DNA of 52,200 bases from Candidatus Gottesmanbacteria bacterium. GTDB lineage: Bacteria > Patescibacteriota > Microgenomatia > UBA10105 > UBA927. The notes beneath the pieces are model-generated. The model had not been told where the DNA came from. It saw only the letters and a list, made by a program, of their open reading frames with translations, and did no database searches. The stretch's first letter is position 1; every line of letters begins with the position of its first letter. This document shows, piece after piece, positions 1-8,847 of the stretch. The DNA lies in contig JAHFKN010000001.1 of the NCBI GenBank assembly GCA_023245355.1, positions 332,596 to 384,795 on the forward strand, in the 5' to 3' direction. The position numbers were made by a program, and so were the translations under genes.

Positions 1-1102
1 CCAACACCGGCACAATGGTAACGATGATGCGTGATACGGGCGTTATCCCGCCGTATTCGCGGGTTGCAATCCACGGCACATACCGCAGCATAAGCCCCAA
101 ACTTAACCAGAACGACAATGCATGAATGGGTGATTTCCTGCGTATCGGAACAAATGCCAGACAGGAGAGCCACCAGACCGCATACCATGGATACATCTCC
201 TCCCTAAGCGGGCTTATAAGAAATACCCCGAACATAAGAAACGCGGCGATACGCATTTTCTTTTCCCATTTCCATGCCGGCCCGCCCGTCGGCGAGGCAG
301 GCAGGAAAAAAAGAGGGAGAAGCACGATGGTCGCGCCTTTTATCAGCACAGAGGATATAAACAGGATAATACCCGCAGCTTTGTAACGGGCGCCCTGCCG
401 GTTCCACAGCAACAGTCCGGCCAATCCCAGCGCCATCATGACAACGTCGTTATGTCCGCTCACCAGCACTTCGATAAGCACGAGCGGGTTCAGCGCAAAA
501 AACAATGCCTGCTTCAGATCTTTGGTTTTCCGGTATATGAGAAATGTCACTGCCGCATAAAAAACGGCCGCAAACGCTTTAAATGACATGACCGTCAGAA
601 ATATATTCCCCATACCCGCGATAAACGGGAATGACGTCAGCACTATCCACGCGGGTCCGTAGAGCGCAAGTTTGTTTGCTGCCCGCGTATAGGAAAGCAT
701 CGGCTCATTGGGTATTTCAACCGGCATCACGACATACGGATTTTCCCGGTACAGAAAGGCAACTTTTGCCGTCGCAATATAGTTATAGATATCATAGGAA
801 AACGCAGGATATGACAGCACCAACATGATAACGAGTGCAAATACCCAGCGGGGCACTGACATGAGTTTTTTTTCCTTCTGTCCCCACAACAATATGCCGT
901 AACCGGCAAACAGTGCGGCGATGATGCAGGCGTAGAGTACTGCGGCGACTACTGACTGCCGGTATACCAGAGACACTACGATATTCTGTGCCCATACATA
1001 TAACGGATGAGAGGAAAACGACAGATGCGGATCGATAAATCCGTAGGAATATAAAAGGAGTACGGAAGCGGCAGCGATAAACAGAATATATGCCCGTTTC
1101 AT
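1..1102 (-). CDS. GT87/MptB-like integral membrane glycosyltransferase, 3' end beyond window
   Basis: This reading frame opens with ATG at 1102 and stays open to the left edge, giving about 367 codons without a stop, so the C-terminus is missing. The protein is very hydrophobic with many membrane segments. Around residue 101 it reads FSYDIYNY, followed by an ENPY motif near 120-123 and SGHND near 215-219. All three recur in the gene at 39408-40547 (FSYDFFNY, QNPY, SGHND), so the two are paralogues. Such motifs are typical of polyprenol-phosphate-mannose-dependent (GT87/MptB-like) GT-C enzymes, in which the first-loop Asp is thought catalytic. The predicted role is sugar transfer on the outer membrane face; donor and acceptor are unknown. 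Its ATG overlaps the stop of the upstream DUF5667 gene (ATGA), so it is probably translationally coupled as a late gene of the minus operon starting at 13275. Confidence 0.8.
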   Translation of the reverse strand, partial: MKRAYILFIAAASVLLLYSYGFIDPHLSFSSHPLYVWAQNIVVSLVYRQSVVAAVLYACIIAALFAGYGILLWGQKEKKLMSVPRWVFALVIMLVLSYPAFSYDIYNYIATAKVAFLYRENPYVVMPVEIPNEPMLSYTRAANKLALYGPAWIVLTSFPFIAGMGNIFLTVMSFKAFAAVFYAAVTFLIYRKTKDLKQALFFALNPLVLIEVLVSGHNDVVMMALGLAGLLLWNRQGARYKAAGIILFISSVLIKGATIVLLPLFFLPASPTGGPAWKWEKKMRIAAFLMFGVFLISPLREEMYPWYAVWWLSCLAFVPIRRKSPIHALSFWLSLGLMLRYVPWIATREYGGITPVSRIIVTIVPVL

Positions 1103-1629
1103 AATGTGAGTACGGCGTTGTCCCTGACCATTCCGGACTGCCGCAGCATGTCCTTTATGGACAGTGTCGTCGCATCTGATTTCTCCGGTTTCCATTCGAA
1201 TGTGTCCGGCAACCCGGATTGCAGACCGGTTAACACCTGTGTGTGACGGGCCGCTGCCTCCCGAAGCTGAAGCTCCAATGCACGTACGTCTTTGCCCTCG
1301 GAAGCTGCACGCCGAAGATAGACCGGTACCCGTGCGAATTCGCTGTCGGACCGAAGCAGTGCATCAGATGCCAGCAGATACTGCTTATATTCAAACAGTG
1401 TTTTGGCTTCCACGAGATATTTATCGGACAGCCCGAGGTGATATTTATACGCACTGATATTCCCGAAATAAAACGGCTGCCGAAGCGTATCGATAAGACG
1501 GGATATGACGTACAGCTTGTTCCCCGGCATATATCCGGGATACGGCAATACATATTCAGCATGCACCGAACCGGCGCCTATAACCCCTAGTGTCAGTGTA
1601 AGTGCGACTGCTGCCAATATATGTTTCAT
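1099..1629 (-). CDS. Exported DUF5667-type protein
   Basis: This is a 176-residue protein starting at the ATG at 1629. The frame extends further upstream, but that part overlaps the GT2 gene, and the 1629 start places a signal peptide at the N-terminus: MKHIL, a hydrophobic run to about residue 17, then a VHA-like cleavage site. The mature part begins YVLPYPGYMPGNKLY and continues with helical, charged sequence (YHLGLSDKYLVEAK). This is the pattern I associate with DUF5667 proteins of CPR and other bacteria, whose function is not known. No catalytic motif is evident. It sits between a GT2 gene (1-nt spacing) and a GT87-like gene (4-nt overlap), so it is co-transcribed with glycan enzymes. It may be a secreted partner or substrate of the locus, which is inference only. 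Confidence 0.72.
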   Translation of the reverse strand: MKHILAAVALTLTLGVIGAGSVHAEYVLPYPGYMPGNKLYVISRLIDTLRQPFYFGNISAYKYHLGLSDKYLVEAKTLFEYKQYLLASDALLRSDSEFARVPVYLRRAASEGKDVRALELQLREAAARHTQVLTGLQSGLPDTFEWKPEKSDATTLSIKDMLRQSGMVRDNAVLTL

Positions 1630-1630
1630 G

Positions 1631-2401
1631 TTATCGGTTGTTACGGTACGTGACGTACGCTTTCGGAAAGTGCAGAGCCGAAAACAACGCAAACAGAAAT
1701 CCGCGCCACCCGTCAACAAATCCTTTGTGCCGCACATACAGGGAAAAAAATGTCATGACCGGCCGGACAATAAGATAGGAAACCGCAACTCTCAATGATT
1801 TGGAATTCTTCTTCTCCTCGAGTTCATGGGCAACCAATCGGATATATGCGGACGATTTTTCCCAATACTGGGACACAGACGTATATGAATAATGCTCCAT
1901 TGCATGATCGAGGTGCCCCACATGGCCTTCAATTTCTATTTGTTCATGCACGCTCTTTTGCGGAAACTTCCCCATTCCTCTTCTGAAAAGACGGATCACA
2001 TAGTCAGGATATTGTCCGCCCTTCCTAAGCCAATCACCGAGGAAATAATTGTGGCGGGGTATAAAATATCCGTTTGGTACTAGGCCGGAACCAATAACGT
2101 CCAGGATTTCTTCCTTGAGGGGCTTACCTACTGTTTCATCCGCATCCAGCTGCAGTATCCAGTCGCCGTGCGCTTTATCCAGGGCTTTCTGCTTGTTGAT
2201 GTGGAACATCGGAGGATTCGTCGTCACGTATACGGCCGCCCCGAATTTCTTCGCCAGCTGTACCGTGTTATCCGAAGATCCGCCGTCCACGACAACGATT
2301 TCGTCAGCAATATCCGCAACCGATCGGAGGCACCGCTCCAGATTTGCAGCTTCGTTATACACGGCCAGTACGACCGAAAGCATTATTCTTTTTTCCGCCA
2401 T
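1631..2401 (-). CDS. GT2 glycosyltransferase, WaaE/KdtX-like
   Basis: This is a cytoplasmic GT-A-fold family 2 glycosyltransferase of about 256 residues. The N-terminal nucleotide-binding strand reads LSVVLAVYNEA (8-18), followed by VVVDGGSSDNT (36-46) and the metal-binding motif LDADE at 85-89. A VHE motif preceded by FPQKS resembles WaaE/KdtX-type beta-glucosyltransferases and recurs in the genes at 31580-32485 and 29927-30688. The C-terminal third is amphipathic or hydrophobic and probably associates with the membrane. The ATG at 2401 overlaps the upstream gene by 19 nt without a Shine-Dalgarno sequence. An ATG at 2383 makes a TAATG junction with the upstream stop and would start directly at the GT2 fold, so it is an equally good start. 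Sugar donor and acceptor cannot be read from sequence. Confidence 0.87.
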   Translation of the reverse strand: MAEKRIMLSVVLAVYNEAANLERCLRSVADIADEIVVVDGGSSDNTVQLAKKFGAAVYVTTNPPMFHINKQKALDKAHGDWILQLDADETVGKPLKEEILDVIGSGLVPNGYFIPRHNYFLGDWLRKGGQYPDYVIRLFRRGMGKFPQKSVHEQIEIEGHVGHLDHAMEHYSYTSVSQYWEKSSAYIRLVAHELEEKKNSKSLRVAVSYLIVRPVMTFFSLYVRHKGFVDGWRGFLFALFSALHFPKAYVTYRNNR

Positions 2402-4041
2402 AGCACTTGTATTGTACCAATAGTGACAATAAATACCGCCAAGGACACCAAACTTACATAATCTGATATTCGCCTGAGCCTGGTCTCTCCGAATTCGAAC
2501 CGGATATCGTAATTACCGGGGCTAAGGTCAAACGTCATAAGCCCGCGGAACGCGGGATCCTGAAATATGAGACGGGTATTTTCGAGAGGGCTGCCGTTTA
2601 CAAATACCGTCCATCCCGGAAAATACAGCGTATTTTCGACAAACCGCACGGGCTCCGTGACACTCACATGATATGTCCGGAGCGTGGTGGTACGCACTCC
2701 TTCGGCGATGACGCCGCCGGGCGGCATGGTGTACGCAACTGACTCCGGCCGTTTTTCCATAAAACGCACGGACCAGACAGGGCTGCTTTCACCCGTATCC
2801 GTCGTACCGTTATAGATGCCGCTAAAATAGCCTTCGGGATATGATTTATATTCCCTTGCCCTCCACATCGGGATAGTCGCCAGCACGGACACGGCACACA
2901 GTATCAAAGCAGTACGTATTCCGGTTTTCCCGGGGGTTATATATACAACAAATGCACCTAAGACGGAAATCAAAAATACGGTGACCGACATAAGTCTCCA
3001 CGGAAACTGAAATTTCTGGAGCAGGGTTACCGTATTCCATATCGGAGCGGCGTTACTGGTCATCGCAAAAAGGGAAAAAAACAATAGTAAGATGCCGGCG
3101 ACAAGGAACCGCTGGTGTTTGGTATTTTTTTCCAGCGCAAGAAACGCCATGATAACCGCCAGTAATTGCCCGGCCCCCAGCCATTTGGACAAGTCATTCC
3201 CTCCGCCGTAACTCCACGGCGAATAGAGAAACGCAGGCCACGGCACAAACCTATCCGTAATCGCTCCGGCAGTCACAATGTCCCGCAGTGTATATTTGCC
3301 TTCGAAAAAGCCCGGGATCCAATAAAAAGCCGACAGCAGAAATCCTGCAAGAATGCCTCCCGTACCCATTGCGATAAATAGCAATGGTCTGCGGGACTCC
3401 TGCACGGCAAGATACAGTCCGTATAATCCGATCAGCGGGAGAAACATGAGGCTTAACGCGTTGTGCGACAGAATAAGCAATGCGGTTCCGAACGAAACAA
3501 TAATCAGAGCAAGTGCAGGACTGCGGTTTTTTTCTCTGGCAAGCAGCAACAATCCCAAACAAACGACCGGCGGAAAAACAAACGCCATATGTTCGCCAAT
3601 CGCGCCCCGCACATACAAATCGACGAAACGGTACGGGGCAAACGCATACAGCACTGCTCCTGCAACCCCGGCCGCCTTTCCCCAGGCCACTGACAGCCAC
3701 ATATACATGGCGAGCAAACTGGCGGCAAACGCAGCGGCAAACACAAGTTTTGTGCTGTCGACAAAAGTAAATCCCATTGCATGAAAGACAGACGCTACGT
3801 ATGAAGGCCAGGGATACAGGAACATGAGTATCGGGTGACCATATCCCCAGTTCAGATTGGAGGCCCACCGCGGGACGATATTTCCTTCCGATAATGACGC
3901 GTAAAAGTTTGCGATTCTCGCCACATGATCCTGTCCGTCATGCGTAACCGGCAATCCCGGATGCAACAGATTCCACAACGGAACCAGCGCAAGAATACAC
4001 AGTCCGATTACAATAATTCCGTGCGACCGCAATAGCTTCAT
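2383..4041 (-). CDS. PTPS-related-domain (PF10131-like) membrane glycosyltransferase
   Basis: This is a 552-residue polytopic membrane protein. After the first membrane helix comes THDGQDH (33-39), then PRWASNLNWGYGHP and, further on, APYRFVDLYVRGAIGE. This set defines the '6-pyruvoyl-tetrahydropterin synthase-related' membrane family, which has a misleading name and looks like a GT-C glycosyltransferase. The acidic first loop is the likely catalytic site on the outer face. The C-terminal extracytoplasmic part carries YFPGWTVFVNG and a glycine-rich beta segment before a last membrane helix; the same module occurs in six other proteins here. I chose the ATG at 4041 because GGAGGA lies about 7 nt upstream. 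The ATG at 4047 overlaps the neighbour's stop but sits directly on that sequence. Family assignment is firm; substrate is unknown. Confidence 0.83.
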   Translation of the reverse strand: MKLLRSHGIIVIGLCILALVPLWNLLHPGLPVTHDGQDHVARIANFYASLSEGNIVPRWASNLNWGYGHPILMFLYPWPSYVASVFHAMGFTFVDSTKLVFAAAFAASLLAMYMWLSVAWGKAAGVAGAVLYAFAPYRFVDLYVRGAIGEHMAFVFPPVVCLGLLLLAREKNRSPALALIIVSFGTALLILSHNALSLMFLPLIGLYGLYLAVQESRRPLLFIAMGTGGILAGFLLSAFYWIPGFFEGKYTLRDIVTAGAITDRFVPWPAFLYSPWSYGGGNDLSKWLGAGQLLAVIMAFLALEKNTKHQRFLVAGILLLFFSLFAMTSNAAPIWNTVTLLQKFQFPWRLMSVTVFLISVLGAFVVYITPGKTGIRTALILCAVSVLATIPMWRAREYKSYPEGYFSGIYNGTTDTGESSPVWSVRFMEKRPESVAYTMPPGGVIAEGVRTTTLRTYHVSVTEPVRFVENTLYFPGWTVFVNGSPLENTRLIFQDPAFRGLMTFDLSPGNYDIRFEFGETRLRRISDYVSLVSLAVFIVTIGTIQVLWRKKE

Positions 4042-4043
4042 AA

Positions 4044-5540
4044 TCATTCCTCCGTGCGTTTTTCTATGATAAATCCGCTCGGCAGGTTCCACGTTTTAAC
4101 GACAGCGCCGGTTTTGATAACCGTCTCTAACCATCCATTATAACTCCATGGCTTCTCCGGATCCGGTTCTATCAGAAGATAAAATACCGGTTTTCTTTCA
4201 AACGGCGGGACATACCCGTATGTGCGGCTCCCGTACCATGTGGCAAGATATTCATACGCATACGGAATGACCGGAGGGGTAAATACCAACAGTCCGAACG
4301 GTTTCCCCGCCGCATCGGAATATATAACATCAAGCGCCTCGGTTTTTCCGCGGATTTTTGCCGTTCCCCCGTAATCACGGTAATCCGTCAGTATCGTTTT
4401 GGGCATCCGCATCAGTACTCCGGAAAAAAGTAATATCCCGGCGGCACAAAGCACCCACCGCGTCAGCCTGCCGGAGAACGCACGCATTGCTACGTAGGAT
4501 GCCAGAATCGGGTATACGAAATATAATAAGGTAAGATAGTGCGAATACACGGGACCCCGGTACGGAAAAAATATAAAAAAGTGCGCGGCGATTAAGAGAA
4601 GCAATCCGTATACATACGCTTTGATTTCCTGCTTTTTTTCGCGATACGCATACCAGAGAACGGAGCACAAAAAAATCCACGGAAATACCGTGCGCATCCA
4701 CGGCACCGGGAACAAAAACGATTCCCGTATAGTAGCAAACAAGGCGTTTACATCTCCGGCCAGTTCAAATGACCATGAGAACGGTGCTGCCGTAACCGGT
4801 GTCGTTACCCGGCTGCCGTACGACAGTATCCCTTTGACAACTCCCCACCCATGACGGGACTCAAACAGAATCATCGGCGATAATCCTGCCAAAAATCCGG
4901 CACACACGACAACCCACGCTTTGATATCCCGGATTTTGAGGATAAACCCGAAATACAGGACCGTCATGAGCATTGCGGGTGCTGCCATGGGCAGTTCAAA
5001 ATGATACAGCAGTGCGGCAAAAAACGACGTAACAAATACCGCGGTCAGCGTTTTTTTCCGTGATAGCCAGACGGCATACAAAAACGGCAATGCGATAAGC
5101 GCGGAAAAATTCGGCGCCCAGATCATGCGCGCCTGTGCGCTAAGCGGCAAAGACACAGCAGCAAGTATCAGCGAAACAACAGCGGTGTGAAACCCGAATA
5201 TTTTTTTTACGAACCAATAGATAAACCACAGTGCGGCAATACTTATAATACCAAGGGCTACGATAGCACCGTACGGATTGCCGGATGAAACAAAAAGCAA
5301 TGCCGCCAGAATATAGCGGTACCCCGGCCCGTGAAAAATACCGGGGAGACCGGCAAATCCGGCTCCCGCTTCGCTGCCTATAAGCGTCAGCTTGTGATCA
5401 ACCGCGATTGAACGGGCGGCCATAAAATCCAGTCCCTGATCAAACCCGAACACATAATTGCCGTTTGCTGTTTCCACAACCCGGAGCATCACACCCAATG
5501 CCACCAGAACAATCACAACGGCAACCATCAGGTATTTCAT
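4044..5540 (-). CDS. GT39-like (PMT/ArnT-type) membrane glycosyltransferase, DQG variant
   Basis: This is a 498-residue integral membrane protein. The first extracytoplasmic loop reads FGFDQGLDFMAARSI (D34, Q35), the position where GT39-type GT-C enzymes normally carry Asp-Glu. A second loop contains HGPGYRYI, and further on WAPNFSALIALPFLYA corresponds to the WEPNLVPLF/WNPNLVPFF motif of the genes at 11782-13275 and 41336-42916, which form a subfamily with this one. The C-terminal 100 residues are soluble and probably extracytoplasmic. It is expected to transfer sugar from a polyprenyl-phosphate donor outside the membrane. It lies inside the minus operon and shares an ATGA overlap with the GT39 gene upstream at 5537-5540. 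The Glu-to-Gln change could alter catalysis. Confidence 0.8.
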   Translation of the reverse strand: MKYLMVAVVIVLVALGVMLRVVETANGNYVFGFDQGLDFMAARSIAVDHKLTLIGSEAGAGFAGLPGIFHGPGYRYILAALLFVSSGNPYGAIVALGIISIAALWFIYWFVKKIFGFHTAVVSLILAAVSLPLSAQARMIWAPNFSALIALPFLYAVWLSRKKTLTAVFVTSFFAALLYHFELPMAAPAMLMTVLYFGFILKIRDIKAWVVVCAGFLAGLSPMILFESRHGWGVVKGILSYGSRVTTPVTAAPFSWSFELAGDVNALFATIRESFLFPVPWMRTVFPWIFLCSVLWYAYREKKQEIKAYVYGLLLLIAAHFFIFFPYRGPVYSHYLTLLYFVYPILASYVAMRAFSGRLTRWVLCAAGILLFSGVLMRMPKTILTDYRDYGGTAKIRGKTEALDVIYSDAAGKPFGLLVFTPPVIPYAYEYLATWYGSRTYGYVPPFERKPVFYLLIEPDPEKPWSYNGWLETVIKTGAVVKTWNLPSGFIIEKRTEE

Positions 5541-7165
5541 AATGTGGCGGCTATGACAGCCGGGCTTCCGTCCAGAGAATAAAATGTTTCCAGCGTACGC
5601 AGTCCGGAAGGCAAATGTTTTGCGTCATAAAAATACAGTGTTTTGGAGGCAAATTCAGACGGCTTCTGCGGCAATATGCCAAATGCGTATTTCCCGATAC
5701 GGTGCGCCTCTTCATATCCTCCTGATACCGTGCCCCCCAGGCCGTGATATTGAGCCGGATCAAACTTCGTGTAATAGAGGAAAAACATATACGACTGGTA
5801 CAGACTTCCCTGATTTGAAAACTGGACAGCGTCATAGGAACCGGCCTGCTTTCCGGCATATAAAACTGCGCTTTTGAGCGCGTATTGGAAACTGTCGGAC
5901 TGCTCAACCGGAAACCGGACAAAGTATCCCCGCCAAAATACAGTGATTCCCTGCGCGACTACTACTCCGACGACAACCGCCATAATCTGCAGCTGACGGA
6001 TGGAAAATCTTTTGATGACCCACCAGAACCCGAACGCCTCTATAAGAAGAACAATCGGCACCAATGCATACGCACGCATCGCGTGGGGCGATTGCGTCGT
6101 AACAGAGGCGGGAACAGGAGAAATCAGTATCCAGGAAACTAAAAACCATTTAAGACTCGCCGGCAGTTTGGATTTTATCAGTGCCCATATTCCCAACAGA
6201 AGAAACGGTGCTTCCCACAAGTACAATAACCCCATGCCGGGAACTTTATGCGCTTCCCGGTCGGCGCCGGTAAACACCCACAGGGGAGAAAAATGGGATA
6301 CGTAGTTTTTTGTAAATACCCCTATGTATGTGCCCGCTCTGCCGTACAGGAGTTTGCCTGCCACGTATCCCCGTTCGCGTGCCGCGACATACGCTTTTGT
6401 CGCCGTCACTATATCCGGCGAATCCGGTGAAAATGCGCTCGTGCCGCGGAAACGGAGCAATCCTTCGGGGGAAACTGCCGCAAGCACTGCCGGTAATGCA
6501 ATCAGTATTCCCAATACACCGGAAATCAGAACATACCGCCGTGCGTGCCATATTTCTTTCCGGAATAATGCAGTACCGGAAATCAGGATAAGCGGACTGA
6601 TAATTTTGTCACTCTGATATCCATGAAGTGACACGGCAAATGCGACGGCGCTCCATATCCAGGCTGACTTTTTCCCCAACAGTACTGCCCGCAAAAAGAG
6701 ATAGATCCCGAGTACAAACAGTGTCAACCCCAGATTCGCCTCATGCCCGAGCCGGGAAATATAAATGTGCCAGGGAGAAATTGAAAGAAGTACGGCCGCG
6801 ATATCACCGAGCCGTTCATACGAACAGTATTTTTTGCCGATCATTCTTCCGATGCTGTACACCAAATACACCGTCAGGACGGATAGCAGCACCGACGGAA
6901 GCCGGACGGAAACAGCCGTAAGGCCGAGGATTTTTACGAACGGAATGGTCAGATATACATACAACGCCGGCCGGTAATCATCGTATGCCCGAAGCAACAT
7001 CGGATACGGGGTACCGTATTCATCTTTGCCGGTCTGTATTATCGAATAGGCATTGTAGCCGATAGAAACTTCATCCAGTGACGGGGCCGGCGGAACGCGG
7101 GAAATCGCATAGAAACGGAAAAAGACCGCAATAATAATAATTCCCAGTGGAATCAGACGTTTCAT
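5537..7165 (-). CDS. GT39-family membrane glycosyltransferase, DEYG paralogue 1
   Basis: This 542-residue polytopic protein starts at the ATG at 7165, preceded by a GGGGGA ribosome-binding site 6-7 nt upstream. The frame has an upstream alternative start that would enter the preceding gene. The first loop reads SLDEVSIGYNAYSI (D31, E32) followed by DEYG (48-51) and a DDYRPALYVYL motif, then VRLPSVLL and SPWHIYISRLGHEAN, and later a TQSPHAMR motif. This order is shared by five paralogues in the window (7182, 8848, 17307 and 18944 are the others). GT39 members use dolichyl/polyprenyl-phosphate sugars, with the DE pair near the active site. The last 100 residues form a soluble tail ending in a hydrophobic strand. 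It is the third of three tandem copies in the minus operon. Confidence 0.86.
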   Translation of the reverse strand: MKRLIPLGIIIIAVFFRFYAISRVPPAPSLDEVSIGYNAYSIIQTGKDEYGTPYPMLLRAYDDYRPALYVYLTIPFVKILGLTAVSVRLPSVLLSVLTVYLVYSIGRMIGKKYCSYERLGDIAAVLLSISPWHIYISRLGHEANLGLTLFVLGIYLFLRAVLLGKKSAWIWSAVAFAVSLHGYQSDKIISPLILISGTALFRKEIWHARRYVLISGVLGILIALPAVLAAVSPEGLLRFRGTSAFSPDSPDIVTATKAYVAARERGYVAGKLLYGRAGTYIGVFTKNYVSHFSPLWVFTGADREAHKVPGMGLLYLWEAPFLLLGIWALIKSKLPASLKWFLVSWILISPVPASVTTQSPHAMRAYALVPIVLLIEAFGFWWVIKRFSIRQLQIMAVVVGVVVAQGITVFWRGYFVRFPVEQSDSFQYALKSAVLYAGKQAGSYDAVQFSNQGSLYQSYMFFLYYTKFDPAQYHGLGGTVSGGYEEAHRIGKYAFGILPQKPSEFASKTLYFYDAKHLPSGLRTLETFYSLDGSPAVIAATL

Positions 7166-7181
7166 GGTGTGTTCCCCCAAC

Positions 7182-8846
7182 CTATTCGGAAATCCGCATC
7201 GCATCTTCACCGTTTAGGTATTTGATCGTATAGGCATCCCCCGGCAGTTCCCTCGGGGAACCTATGTATAATATACTTCCGTCGTGCAGCTCATTTGCCC
7301 AATGTGATATCGGCCGGAACTCGTATGTATCGAAGCGGTTTTTCACCTCGGCAAACCCCCCTGACGCCGTCCCGCCCGCCGCTAAATATGCCGCCGGATC
7401 ATATTTGGTATAGAACAGAAAAAACATATGCGGCTGCTCCAGTGAGGTAGAGACAACCACTTTTTTATATTTCCCCTTATGACTCTCCGCATATTCTACC
7501 GCCTGTTTATATCCGTACTGCCAGAATTTGGAATATTCGTTATTCATATGGGCGTAATACATATGGAAATAGAAAAGGATATTAAAGGCTGCTATACCTG
7601 CAGCAATCAATGCAGCGCCGATGATAAGGTACCTCACATATCCGCGGACCCCCGCCGTGTAATGCAGAACATACGACCAGCACTGCATAATACCTATTGC
7701 GGTGAAAATCTGCAGTGACGGCAGGATGACGAGTGTCCTGATCGCATGCGGCGTTTCGCTCGTCGGAGACGCGGCCACAGGAGCCAGAAGCAGCCAGCCT
7801 AACAATAGCGCTCCCACCCGACCGCCTGCCCGCCACACGGCAAATATCCCCCATAGCAAAAACGGCAGTTCCCACAAGTAGAGTAATCCGTTATCCGGCG
7901 CATGATGCCTGTCGTTATCGCCGGTAAGGAATAACCAACGGAACGAAAAATGGCTGATATACCCGTCGAGCAGGGTTTTTGCGTACACGATACGGCGGTT
8001 ATCAAATACCGCACCGATCCTGTCTCCTGCTTTCCTGTCATCTTCCAGTTTGGATACCGAACGCATCAGCAAGCCTGTCTGGTCCGATAATGTACTTGTG
8101 CCTTTTAGCCGGGTCACGGAAGACTTATCCAGTACCACGGGAATGAGAGGAGCTACCGTAAGCAATCCGATAATGATACCGATCGTGACGCGCCGTCTGT
8201 CAGCAAACAATTCCTTACGCCATAATACGGATATGATAAGGAGCAGCAGCGGTACGAATACCCGCTCACTATGGTATGCGTAGAGCGAAAGCGCGAATAA
8301 AAACGCGCTGGCTGCCATCCACGGCAGTGACACTAGACCCCGGAAAAACGCAACGAGCCCCCAGATATTGAGTGTCACTCCGATATTGGCTTCAAAGGCA
8401 ATCCGCGAAAACTGCAGGTGCCACGGAGAGATTGCAAGCAGAAACGCAGTCAATAAGCCGCATGCTCCCGCCGAAAACTCACTGATTTGTTTTTTTGCTT
8501 TTGTGTGAAGCTGACGGAATAATTCGATAACCAGTGCGTACGCACCGATAACAGCCAATACCCCCATCACTGCCGCCGGTAAACGCACGGCCCACGTGTT
8601 GAGACCGAACAGGGCTACTGCAGGAACCGCAAGATACGCATACAGCGGCGGCTTGTAATCATCGAAAGACCGCAACGTCATAGGCAAAAACGTACCGTAT
8701 TCATCCCGTCCGGTCTTTAAGATCGAATACGCATTATATCCAAGCGCTGCCTCATCCCAATCAGGAGATACCGGCACGGCTCCGAGTTGCCAGAACCGTA
8801 ACATAATTGCCAAAGCGATGATGCCTGCCAATATAAATTTTTTCAT
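7182..8846 (-). CDS. GT39-family membrane glycosyltransferase, DEYG paralogue 2
   Basis: This 554-residue membrane protein is the middle copy of a tandem triplet. Its motifs are DWDEAALGYNAYSI (D31, E32), DEYG (48-51), RSFDDYKPPLYAYL, VRLPAAVM and SPWHLQFSRIAFEAN, with SETPHAIR in a later loop. This is the full signature of the DEYG group. I took the ATG at 8846, 1 nt after the upstream stop; a TTG at 8864 would add six residues, and neither has a clear Shine-Dalgarno sequence. As a GT-C enzyme it should act on the outer face with a lipid-phosphate sugar donor. The soluble C-terminal tail, from about residue 430, contains FYTKYDPAAYLAAGGTASGG, similar to the neighbour at 5537 (FDPAQYHGLGGTVSGG). 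This suggests these two are the most recent duplicates. Confidence 0.86.
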   Translation of the reverse strand: MKKFILAGIIALAIMLRFWQLGAVPVSPDWDEAALGYNAYSILKTGRDEYGTFLPMTLRSFDDYKPPLYAYLAVPAVALFGLNTWAVRLPAAVMGVLAVIGAYALVIELFRQLHTKAKKQISEFSAGACGLLTAFLLAISPWHLQFSRIAFEANIGVTLNIWGLVAFFRGLVSLPWMAASAFLFALSLYAYHSERVFVPLLLLIISVLWRKELFADRRRVTIGIIIGLLTVAPLIPVVLDKSSVTRLKGTSTLSDQTGLLMRSVSKLEDDRKAGDRIGAVFDNRRIVYAKTLLDGYISHFSFRWLFLTGDNDRHHAPDNGLLYLWELPFLLWGIFAVWRAGGRVGALLLGWLLLAPVAASPTSETPHAIRTLVILPSLQIFTAIGIMQCWSYVLHYTAGVRGYVRYLIIGAALIAAGIAAFNILFYFHMYYAHMNNEYSKFWQYGYKQAVEYAESHKGKYKKVVVSTSLEQPHMFFLFYTKYDPAAYLAAGGTASGGFAEVKNRFDTYEFRPISHWANELHDGSILYIGSPRELPGDAYTIKYLNGEDAMRISE

Positions 8847-8847
8847 A

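Noticed and set aside
2383-4041. A pterin-biosynthesis role for the '6-pyruvoyl-tetrahydropterin synthase-related' proteins
   Set aside because: They are large polytopic membrane proteins with GT-C-like first loops and no pterin synthase zinc or catalytic residues. The family name is historical.
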